Assembly (NCBI GenBank): GCA_023415715.1
Contig: JAEZJP010000093.1
Location: 1-10,181, forward strand
From: Bacillota bacterium
Lineage (GTDB): Bacteria; Bacillota; Clostridia; Christensenellales; Aristaeellaceae
DNA: 10,181 nucleotides
Reading direction: 5' to 3'
Each line of letters opens with the position of its first letter. Positions within the stretch are counted from its first letter, which is position 1. The translations under genes were made by a program, and so were the position numbers. Below the pieces are notes generated by a model. That model was not told where the DNA came from and ran no database searches. It saw only the letters and a list, made by a program, of their open reading frames with translations. Below, piece after piece: positions 1 through 6,705 of this stretch.

Positions 1-44
1 TTCATCATGGCCGCCATCCGCTCGTTCCTACGTACCCGATCCAT
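1..44 (-). CDS. N-terminal fragment of a probable PurR-like transcriptional repressor (cut by window edge)
   Basis: Only the first 14 codons are inside the window, reading MDRVRRNERMAAMM. They start at an ATG (44-42) preceded by GGGAG (55-59) with a 10-base spacer. A TGnTATAAT promoter lies upstream, so a real gene start is well supported. The RNER-AA-M pattern resembles the start of clostridial pur operon repressors, whose N-terminal winged-helix domain is followed by a phosphoribosyltransferase-like effector domain binding PRPP. That identification rests on recall of a short N-terminus and is tentative; another DNA-binding protein is possible. The gene lies downstream of the DUF3048 gene on the same strand but is separated from it by a terminator and has its own promoter. 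Confidence 0.4.
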   Translation of the reverse strand, partial: MDRVRRNERMAAMM

Positions 45-86
45 GGACACAACACTCCCGCGCTGTAAATTCCAGACACTTTTTTG

Positions 87-116
87 ATTATATCATACGA
101 AGGCGAATATTGCCAG
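87..116 (-). promoter_or_regulatory. Sigma-A promoter with extended -10 for the left-edge gene
   Basis: On the minus strand a perfect TATAAT (87-92) is preceded by TGA (93-95), giving an extended -10 (TGnTATAAT). A weak -35, CTGGCA (111-116, four of six matches to TTGACA), lies 18 bases upstream. Predicted transcription starts near position 80, leaving a leader of about 35 bases before the ATG at 44. This is a direct sequence match; activity is inferred. Confidence 0.6.
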
Positions 117-150
117 CATTTTTTAGATCGATTGTTCGGGTTTTTTACAC

Positions 151-187
151 AAAAAAGGGTTATCGCACGAAGCGCTGGCGATAACCC
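151..187 (-). terminator. Rho-independent terminator of the DUF3048 gene
   Basis: Read on the minus strand, a perfect 10-bp stem GGGTTATCGC / GCGATAACCC (178-187 with 157-166) encloses an 11-base loop and is followed at once by six T residues (151-156). It starts about 40 bases after the DUF3048 stop codon. An A6 run (141-146 on the minus strand) follows four bases later and could pair with the T6 run. Confidence 0.9.
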
Positions 188-227
188 AAAGATATGAAGC
201 CAGATTGTGACTCGAAACCTTGAGGCA

Positions 228-1322
228 TCAATCACCAGTGTAAGATACAGGAACACTGTCATCCACAATGCTTATGAAAGTCTTGCCGCGTTGAAATTTC
301 AGTTCATTGCCCTCCTGGTCAAAGAAAACGGTGCGCTGATTCATGCCTGTACGCATCCAACAGCCCGGTATGTACCGTCCACCCATAAAAATATCTGCAT
401 TCCCGGATCCTATATTGACTGTCACAGGCCGGGCGCCATCATTTCCATAAAAAGTCAGTGTTGTGCGTTGGATTATGAGATTTGCAAAGGAAGGCTGCTT
501 AAGTGTATTCCTGTCAACATACTTTTCGCCATGCACGCTGCGCAGGTAAACATTTTTACCGGAATCATAGGTGAAAGAAGACGAGTAATCAGCGTTCTTT
601 TGCTTGATAGAAATATTCGCCGCACGCTCCCCTGCCTTTGGAAGTTCATCTGTGAATAAATATGGCCTGGAGGGAGCCTGAAAATCAGCGGGGATCAATG
701 CCAGCATGGCCTTTACATCAGCATCCACATTATGGGGAGGGCGCAGATTGCCGATGCGCGTATAATACTTCTTCCAAGGCTTGTTGCTACCAACGATGCC
801 GCTGAAGAGCACGCCCTTTTGGCTGGCCCCAGTTTTTTGGAACAGGGCATTTACACTGGTCCCTTCATTTTCCTGACCACCATAGAAGACAAATCCTCCA
901 TCCCACTCTTCCCGCAATTCTGCTTGCGTTATGCGGGCGGAGCGGATTGGGCCGGCGCTTTGCGGAATCACATCGCTGAACAAAAAAGTAAGGCCCGTAT
1001 ACCCGCCTTGATGCAAGGGTGTTTCATAGATCATATCTGCCTGATCCACACCCCATTGTGCCAAGTTCCCGACACCGCCGGAAGTATTATCTATCTGTAC
1101 CAGCATGGGCAGGTACTTTCCGGCCCATGGCATGCCGGTAACGGGGCTTTGACCGTCAATTTCAGGATTTGTTGGGAAATTTCCATCTTGGCCCAGCCCC
1201 TTGACCTCAATACCTCGTTTCTCTTTATTCTGAATGGTTGTCGGTACCCCTTCCGCGTATACAACCTGAACCACAGAAAGAATGAAAACTATTACAGCAA
1301 TTAAGCCTACTATCTTCTTCAT
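228..1322 (-). CDS. Secreted DUF3048 (YerB-like) protein
   Basis: This 364-residue protein belongs to the DUF3048 family, typified by B. subtilis YerB; its biochemical role is not established. Residues 1-23 form a signal peptide: MKK, a hydrophobic stretch IVGLIAVIVFILSVVQVV, then a likely cleavage after VYA. The N-terminal domain shows an NPEIDGQSPVTGMP-type opening (about 52-65), a PMLVQIDNT strand (72-80), QADMIYE (94-100) and GPIRSAR (124-130), all family hallmarks. The C-terminal domain (about 255-360) ends in FFDQEGNELKFQRGKTFISIV. I chose the ATG at 1322 because GAGGA (1331-1335) lies 8 bases upstream and the signal peptide begins there; an in-frame ATG at 1361 adds 13 non-signal-like residues. 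It is a single-gene unit with its own promoter and terminator. There is no lipobox cysteine, so it is predicted to be released or non-covalently retained outside the membrane. Confidence 0.88.
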   Translation of the reverse strand: MKKIVGLIAVIVFILSVVQVVYAEGVPTTIQNKEKRGIEVKGLGQDGNFPTNPEIDGQSPVTGMPWAGKYLPMLVQIDNTSGGVGNLAQWGVDQADMIYETPLHQGGYTGLTFLFSDVIPQSAGPIRSARITQAELREEWDGGFVFYGGQENEGTSVNALFQKTGASQKGVLFSGIVGSNKPWKKYYTRIGNLRPPHNVDADVKAMLALIPADFQAPSRPYLFTDELPKAGERAANISIKQKNADYSSSFTYDSGKNVYLRSVHGEKYVDRNTLKQPSFANLIIQRTTLTFYGNDGARPVTVNIGSGNADIFMGGRYIPGCWMRTGMNQRTVFFDQEGNELKFQRGKTFISIVDDSVPVSYTGD

Positions 1323-1394
1323 CTTCAAAATCCTCTCTATGCCATAGGTCAGCGCGTGCATAATTCAGTTTTTTCCAGTTTTATCACTTATTGC

Positions 1395-1403
1395 ATTATA
1401 GCA
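1395..1403 (-). promoter_or_regulatory. Extended -10 promoter of the DUF3048 gene
   Basis: The minus strand shows TGCTATAAT: a perfect TATAAT (1395-1400) with the upstream TG (1402-1403). No good -35 hexamer lies at 16-18 bases, so the TG extension probably compensates. The predicted start is near 1388, giving a leader of about 65 bases to the ATG at 1322. Confidence 0.55.
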
Positions 1404-1461
1404 TAAAGCAGTCAGGAGAAAGACAATTTGGAAATTAATTTACATTTCTCAAAAGCTACCC

Positions 1462-1504
1462 AAAAAACATTGAAGCGGAGAAAGAGCTGTCTCTTTCCCC
1501 GCTT
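1462..1504 (-). terminator. Rho-independent terminator of the yqfC-era operon
   Basis: On the minus strand a 14-bp stem (1491-1504 with 1473-1486, one G-T wobble) closes on an ACAG tetraloop and is followed by CAATG and six T residues (1462-1467). It begins 15 bases after the era stop codon. No other strong hairpin of this kind was seen inside the operon, so this is taken as the operon end. Confidence 0.88.
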
Positions 1505-1518
1505 GAGCAAGCGCCGTC

Positions 1519-2409
1519 TTACTCGTAGCCAAGCGTGCGCAAATCATCCATCCGGTTGCGCCAGTCAGGCCTTACCTTTACCCATAGTTCCAGATTTACA
1601 TGCATGCCCAGCAGTTTTTCTATGTCCATGCGGGCTTCCTGGCCGATCCTTTGAAGCATGGAGCCATGCTTGCCAATGATGATGCCCTTGTGGGCATCCC
1701 GCTCGCAATAGATGGTGGCATGAATCTCCATGAAATTATCGTTGAGTTTGTTCATGGCCATCATTTCCACGCCGACACCGTGGGGCACTTCTTCCTTCAG
1801 GTGCTTAAGCGCCTTTTCCCGTATAAGCTCCCCGCAGATCAGACGCTCCGGCTGATCGGTCATCATATCGTCGGGGAAGTATTTGGGTCCTTCCGAAAGG
1901 TAACCCACCAGCACCTTTTTCAGTTCCTCCAACCCATCCTCTTTTTTCGCGCTGATGGGCACGATGGCATCGTATCCAACCTGGGAAAAGGATGCCATCA
2001 GCGCCAGCAGGTTTTCCTTGGGGATCAGATCGATTTTGTTAAGCGCCAGCACCTTGGGCACCTTTTTACCGCTCAGCGTGGCAACCACTTCCCTGTCCTT
2101 TAAGCCAACCGCCGTGGCGTCCACCAAAACCAAAAGCACATCCATGCCTTCCATGGCATCCTTGGCCGACTGTACCATATATTCCCCCAGCTTCGTTCTG
2201 GGGGTATGCAGGCCGGGGGTATCCAGGAAAACGATCTGCCAGTCTTCCCTGGTCATCACGCCCATGATACGGTTGCGGGTGGTTTGCGGGCGGTTGGAAA
2301 CGATGGCCACCTTTTCTCCCACGAAAGCGTTCATGAGGGTGGACTTTCCCACATTGGGCCGCCCGATGATGGCCACAAAGCCGGAATGGAAGCTTTTCTT
2401 GTTCTCCAT
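1519..2409 (-). CDS. era: GTPase Era (ribosome small-subunit assembly)
   Basis: Era binds the 3' end of 16S rRNA and assists 30S assembly, cycling with GTP at the ribosome and membrane. The 296-residue length is typical. The GTPase domain has G1 GRPNVGKS (16-23), the switch I region RPQTTRNR (40-47), G3 DTPGLH (63-68), G4 NKID (124-127) and G5 SAK (153-155). The C-terminal KH domain carries GIIIGKHGSML (242-252), with the IGKxG RNA-binding loop. The ATG at 2409 follows AGGAGGGAG (2420-2428), and the P-loop lies at the usual distance from it. It is the last gene of the operon, starting 20 bases after the ybeY-cdd stop. In B. subtilis recO follows close downstream of era; here a terminator follows instead. 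Confidence 0.98.
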   Translation of the reverse strand: MENKKSFHSGFVAIIGRPNVGKSTLMNAFVGEKVAIVSNRPQTTRNRIMGVMTREDWQIVFLDTPGLHTPRTKLGEYMVQSAKDAMEGMDVLLVLVDATAVGLKDREVVATLSGKKVPKVLALNKIDLIPKENLLALMASFSQVGYDAIVPISAKKEDGLEELKKVLVGYLSEGPKYFPDDMMTDQPERLICGELIREKALKHLKEEVPHGVGVEMMAMNKLNDNFMEIHATIYCERDAHKGIIIGKHGSMLQRIGQEARMDIEKLLGMHVNLELWVKVRPDWRNRMDDLRTLGYE

Positions 2410-2429
2410 AAAACACCGACTCCCTCCTA

Positions 2430-3335
2430 TTAATCCTTGGGCAGTTCCTTTGGCCCGAAGCCGTGTGGCAATAGTTCGGTCAAGTTAGCACAAGCCGAAA
2501 GATGATCATCCCATGTGACCAGAACCCTGATATCCGGTGCAAACTCATTGAGTACCTGCCGACAGGCACCGCAGGGCCAGGGCGCTGCGCCGCTAGCGGC
2601 GATTGCGATGGCAATAAATTCTGTGGCGCCTTCGCTCACCGCCTTGAAAATGGCCGTACGTTCCGCACAGTTGGTCAGGCCGAAAGAAGCATTCTCCACA
2701 TTGCAGCCCGTAAACAAGCGGCCGTCGGCGCAGAGCACACACGCCCCCACCTGAAACCTGGAATACGGCGCGTAGCTTCGTTCCATGGCCTTCCGTGCCA
2801 ATTCCAATAGTGTTTCATCAGAAACCCGATCCGTTATCTCATTTCTGCCCATGTTCATCATAGCTAAAGCCTTTTCCTCCATGGCGCGCATCGCCGCCTG
2901 CTCTTCCTTTGTAATATGGTCATACCCCATCAGGTGGCATATACCATGTACCAATAAATACGCAGCTTCCCGCTCCTCGCTGTGGCCATATTCCGCAGCC
3001 TGGGCTTTGACATGATCCACGGAAAGGATCACATCACCCAGGAAGCACACGTTCAGTTCGCTGTCATATTCCTTTTTCAATAGAAACTCGGACCGGCCGG
3101 CTGTTTTGCCTTGTTTGTAATTTACCGTCGGGAAGGACAAGACATCCGTAGCCGCATCGATATTCCTGTTTTCCCGGTTGAATATTTGAATCTCCTGATC
3201 GTCCGTCATCATTACGCCAATGCCGCATGGTATGGTTATGCCTTCCGCTATGAGGGCACAATCCGCCGCCGTCTGCATCAGGTTCGGTAAGTGTCGGGGC
3301 ATATCGGCTGCGTGTATCGTCCAGTGCAAAGTCAA
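2430..3335 (-). CDS. Fusion of rRNA maturation endonuclease YbeY and cytidine deaminase
   Basis: One continuous 301-residue frame joins two enzymes. Residues 1 to about 160 are YbeY, the zinc-dependent endoribonuclease of 16S rRNA maturation and ribosome quality control: TDVLSFP (63-69), GDV (100-102) and the metal motif HGICHLMGYDH (H130, H134, H140). Residues about 170-300 are a short tetrameric-type cytidine deaminase converting cytidine to uridine: SYAPYSRFQVGA (187-198), CNVENAS (211-217), CAE (223-225, zinc ligand C223 and catalytic E225) and PCGAC (254-258, zinc ligands C255 and C258). All catalytic residues of both halves are present. The linker (about 161-172) is short. The start is a TTG with GGAGG (3343-3347) 7 bases upstream, inside the end of pgpH, so translation is probably coupled. 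In B. subtilis these are separate genes with dgkA between them. Confidence 0.95.
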   Translation of the reverse strand: MTLHWTIHAADMPRHLPNLMQTAADCALIAEGITIPCGIGVMMTDDQEIQIFNRENRNIDAATDVLSFPTVNYKQGKTAGRSEFLLKKEYDSELNVCFLGDVILSVDHVKAQAAEYGHSEEREAAYLLVHGICHLMGYDHITKEEQAAMRAMEEKALAMMNMGRNEITDRVSDETLLELARKAMERSYAPYSRFQVGACVLCADGRLFTGCNVENASFGLTNCAERTAIFKAVSEGATEFIAIAIAASGAAPWPCGACRQVLNEFAPDIRVLVTWDDHLSACANLTELLPHGFGPKELPKD

Positions 3336-3337
3336 AC

Positions 3338-5692
3338 CTATTCCTCCAAGTCTTCCTTTTCCCCTGGCGCATTATCCGGCTCCTTGCCGACTTCCTGCGC
3401 AATCTCAGGAGGAGTCTCCTCTTTTTCAGGTGCCGCTATCTCCACTGCCTCATTTTCGGCAGGCGGAGCGGGCGTCTGTTCCGCCTCCATCAGGCGGGCG
3501 GGTTCCGGCGGCTCCTTTTTCTGAATTTCCACCGCTGGGTATTCAATGCGCTCATGGAATACGCCTATGAGCACGGTAGTAAAAGCATCGCATATCTTGT
3601 CAATATCCCGCAGCGTCAGCGGCGAATCGCTCAGCTGCCCGTCCTCCAGCTTGCCCCTTACCAACTGCTCAATAAATTCCTCAATACGCTGCGGCGTCGG
3701 ATCAGGCATGGAGCGCACGGCGGCCTCGATGGTATCGGCCAGCATGACGATGGCGCTTTCCTTCATGCTAGGGCGTGTTCCGTCATAGCGGAAGTCCAGA
3801 ATATCCACAGGGTTTCCGCCCGCCTGCTGGAGCGCCTTGTGGTAAAAGTACATCACCGGCGTGTCCCCGTGATGCTCCATGATGATCTTTTCAATCTCCA
3901 CAGGCAGACGGTACTTTTTGGCCATTTGAAGCCCGTCCCTGGCATGGGCGGTAACGATGGCCGAGGAAACATATGGGTCCGTATGATCATGGGGATTATC
4001 CCCCATTTGGTTTTCCTTAAAATACAGGGGGCGCTTGAGTTTGCCCACGTCGTGGAAGTAGGAGCCGACCCGGGCAAGAAGGGGATTGGCACCGATGGCC
4101 TCCGCCGCGGCCTCCGACAGGTTGGCTACGATGATGGAATGATGGTAGGTGCCCGGCGCTTCAATAAGCAGCCTGCGCAAAAGAGGCTGATTGGGATTGG
4201 CAAGCTCCATCAATTTGCTGGGCGTGGCCAGATTGAAAACGATCTCCAAAAGCGGCTGAAATCCCATGCACAAGAGTGCCGCAATCACCGCACCGCCCAT
4301 GCTCCACAGCGCGTTTGTGAAAACGGCCTGCGCATCGTTGTTGGTCATCAGGCCCACCGCCGTCATGACCACCAGGCTGGACAGCGCCGCGTAAATACCG
4401 CATAAAAGCGCCTGCGCCCTGTGGGATTTGCCCCGAAGCGCCATTACCGCCACGGTGCCGCCCACCACATTGCTAAGCAGCATGTGGATCATTACGGCAC
4501 TGTATTCGTTGTTCCCACCGGCCGACAAAGCGCTTATGATCACAGACAGCGCCAGGTTCCCGGCGATACCGGCCAGGGGGCCCAGAAGCCCGGTTAAAAG
4601 CAGCGCACCCAGGATTACCGGCGACAGATAGACATTCACCTTCATGACCTTCACGAATACGATGCTAATCGCAAGCGTGAGGTTCAAGATCAGCATGAAC
4701 ACCACCATTTTACGAAAATCCTGCATCAGGGAGTTGTTCATCAGCGTCAAAAGGACAAGCGTTAAAAGCATGACCGCCACGATCAGTAACGTGGCGCCAA
4801 AATACATGGGCACATCCACGCTGTTGTCATCCAAAAGACCTAAGGTGCGCAGCATTTCCAACTGATTAGCGCTCACCCGTTCCCCGGCCACCACAATGTT
4901 CTGCCCCTGGTTGTACATAACAGGTTCCACAGCCTTGCGCGCGTTTTCCTGGGCGATGGCCGTAGCCTCCTGGTCGATAACCATGTTGGGCTGTATCACC
5001 CTGCGCAGAACGGGTGAAATCACATTCTGCAAAAGGCTGGTATCCGTCTTGTAGCCCACGATCTGCAAAATGTTGGAAATGGATTCGTTGATCTGCCCCT
5101 CACGGACAGTTGTATTCATCGTGTTTCGAACGGCGGCAGAAACATCATTATAAGCCTGTTCCAGCTCATCTGCAGACGTTTGCAAAAGTGTAGCCACCTG
5201 ATAATCCGACAGGGTGATGGTGGTAAGCATGTCTCTGGCATAGTCTAATTCGCCCTGCGTATAGTGGCGGGATGCTACATTTGAATCCTCTTCGGGCAGC
5301 TGGGTCGTATCGGAAACCAGCGTCTGGCCATATTGCTGCACCCTTCGCAATTCCTCGAACACGGTTCTCAAATCGCTCATTACCGTGTCCGTGACGCCAT
5401 CCTTGGGATGATAGGAAGGCTCCACCTGTTTGGCAGCTTCCTCCCTGCGTCGGGCAGTGGTGGTCTCATCCAACACATCCTTGGAAGCGGTGATCGTTTT
5501 AAAGGCAATGGAACCCACCTTCAGGTTATAGCGTTCAGGCGCGATGGCGGCGCCGAACAGAACCGCTAGTGCGACCGTACCCAGTATGGCCACAAAAGCG
5601 CATTTCGCCCGCTCGGTCCTGACGGCTGCCAGAACTCCTTTCAGGCTGATGCGCTCCCTGTTTTTCCGGCCCTTCTGCCGCTTGGCCATCAT
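3338..5692 (-). CDS. pgpH: Membrane HD-domain phosphodiesterase PgpH/YqfF (7TMR-HD family, probable c-di-AMP hydrolase)
   Basis: Members of this family (Listeria PgpH, B. subtilis YqfF) hydrolyse the second messenger c-di-AMP. The 784-residue protein has a basic N-terminus, a first membrane helix (about 30-50) and a large extracellular domain (about 51-293). A block of membrane helices follows (roughly 297-480), then a cytoplasmic HD domain (about 500-715). Metal-binding HD residues are visible as YHHS (516-519), FHDVGK (546-551), AH (582-583), EHHGD (606-610) and LAD (651-653). The tail (about 720-784) is acidic and proline-rich. The ATG at 5692 has AAGGAG (5702-5707) 9 bases upstream; a second ATG follows directly. 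The phoH stop lies within this spacer, so the two genes are tightly linked. Confidence 0.94.
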   Translation of the reverse strand: MMAKRQKGRKNRERISLKGVLAAVRTERAKCAFVAILGTVALAVLFGAAIAPERYNLKVGSIAFKTITASKDVLDETTTARRREEAAKQVEPSYHPKDGVTDTVMSDLRTVFEELRRVQQYGQTLVSDTTQLPEEDSNVASRHYTQGELDYARDMLTTITLSDYQVATLLQTSADELEQAYNDVSAAVRNTMNTTVREGQINESISNILQIVGYKTDTSLLQNVISPVLRRVIQPNMVIDQEATAIAQENARKAVEPVMYNQGQNIVVAGERVSANQLEMLRTLGLLDDNSVDVPMYFGATLLIVAVMLLTLVLLTLMNNSLMQDFRKMVVFMLILNLTLAISIVFVKVMKVNVYLSPVILGALLLTGLLGPLAGIAGNLALSVIISALSAGGNNEYSAVMIHMLLSNVVGGTVAVMALRGKSHRAQALLCGIYAALSSLVVMTAVGLMTNNDAQAVFTNALWSMGGAVIAALLCMGFQPLLEIVFNLATPSKLMELANPNQPLLRRLLIEAPGTYHHSIIVANLSEAAAEAIGANPLLARVGSYFHDVGKLKRPLYFKENQMGDNPHDHTDPYVSSAIVTAHARDGLQMAKKYRLPVEIEKIIMEHHGDTPVMYFYHKALQQAGGNPVDILDFRYDGTRPSMKESAIVMLADTIEAAVRSMPDPTPQRIEEFIEQLVRGKLEDGQLSDSPLTLRDIDKICDAFTTVLIGVFHERIEYPAVEIQKKEPPEPARLMEAEQTPAPPAENEAVEIAAPEKEETPPEIAQEVGKEPDNAPGEKEDLEE

Positions 5693-5695
5693 GGT

Positions 5696-6670
5696 TTACT
5701 TCTCCTTCCCCCGCTTTTCATATGCATCATACGCCTGAACGATGGCTTGTACAAGATCATGGCGCACCACATCGTGGTAATCAAGCCGTGCAATGCCGAT
5801 CCCAGGCGTGTTCTCAAGCACCTCCAGAGCCTCGATAAGGCCGGAGCGCTTGCCAAAGGGCAAGTCGGTTTGGGTGATATCACCCGTGACAACAACTTTG
5901 GAATTGAACCCCATACGCGTCAGAAACATCTTCATTTGTTCGGAGGTGGTATTCTGCGCCTCATCCAGGATGATGAAGGAATCGCTGAGTGTGCGGCCCC
6001 GCATATAAGCCAGGGGCGCCACTTCCACCACGCCCCGCTCCACCAGCTTTTGATAGGAGTCCACGCCCATCAGGTCGTACAGCGCGTCATACAGCGGCCT
6101 AAGATAAGGGTCCACCTTCTGGTTGAGATCGCCGGGCAAAAAGCCAAGCTTTTCCCCTGCCTCCACAGCCGGGCGGGTAAGCACAATGCGTTCTATATCC
6201 TTGTTTCTAAGCGCCACCACCGCCAGCGCCATAGCCAGATATGTTTTCCCCGTGCCGGCTGGGCCCACGGCAAAGGTGAGCACATTTTCCCGCACCATGC
6301 GCACATATTCCCGCTGGCCAAGCGTTTTGCACTTGATCTGCTTTCCCCTATGGGTAATGGCCACAACATCTTTCAATATTTCATCGATCATGTCCACCTT
6401 CCCGTCCCGGGCCAAAGCGATGGCATAACGGATGCGGGAGCGGTCTACGATCTCATGGTTGCGAAGCATGTCCAACAGCTTCATAATGACCATCTGGGCA
6501 AGCTCCGTTTGAGCGGGATCGCCCGTAATGCACAGTTCCGTACCGCGAAGGGAAATGGAGACGCCCGTCTCTGTTTCGATAAGCGCGATGTTCTGATCGT
6601 TTGTGCCAAAAAGCGACATATAATCATCCAGTGTATCCACCGAAAGCATAACCTGCCTGGCTGGGGGCAA
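5696..6670 (-). CDS. phoH: PhoH-like P-loop ATPase
   Basis: PhoH proteins are cytoplasmic ATPases related to helicase superfamily 1 and frequently encoded beside ybeY; a role in RNA metabolism is suspected, not settled. From the start chosen here (324 residues), Walker A is GPAGTGKT (136-143), Walker B FIILDEAQN (232-240), and the conserved TGDITQTDLP is at 262-271. An N-terminal KH-like region (about 10-75) precedes the ATPase core. I chose the TTG at 6670 because GGAGG (6679-6683) lies exactly 8 bases upstream. The alternative ATG at 6685 adds MEELF, has no clear ribosome binding site and itself overlaps that GGAGG. An in-frame upstream ATG at 6817 would lie inside yqfD and is not family-like. 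The stop codon is 3 bases before the pgpH start. Confidence 0.93.
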   Translation of the reverse strand: MPPARQVMLSVDTLDDYMSLFGTNDQNIALIETETGVSISLRGTELCITGDPAQTELAQMVIMKLLDMLRNHEIVDRSRIRYAIALARDGKVDMIDEILKDVVAITHRGKQIKCKTLGQREYVRMVRENVLTFAVGPAGTGKTYLAMALAVVALRNKDIERIVLTRPAVEAGEKLGFLPGDLNQKVDPYLRPLYDALYDLMGVDSYQKLVERGVVEVAPLAYMRGRTLSDSFIILDEAQNTTSEQMKMFLTRMGFNSKVVVTGDITQTDLPFGKRSGLIEALEVLENTPGIGIARLDYHDVVRHDLVQAIVQAYDAYEKRGKEK

Positions 6671-6705
6671 AAAAAGTTCCTCCATTCTTTCGGATGCAGG
6701 CGCTT

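Noticed and set aside
5..268. 87-codon minus-strand frame spanning the left intergenic region
   Set aside because: It crosses the DUF3048 terminator and the extended -10 promoter and lacks a ribosome binding site; the real start at 44 is in a different context.
207..1304. Two plus-strand frames (150 and 190 codons) opposite the DUF3048 gene
   Set aside because: They are antisense to a gene with signal peptide, promoter, ribosome binding site and terminator, and show no family features.
2830..2880. YbeY-Cdd fusion as a frameshift or assembly artefact
   Set aside because: The junction is in frame, both sides are intact, and no homopolymer that would suggest an indel sits at the joint. It is kept as real, though read-level checking is worthwhile.
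3554..4405. 283-codon plus-strand open frame
   Set aside because: It is the complement of the pgpH HD domain region; the His- and Arg-rich composition is typical of an antisense shadow.
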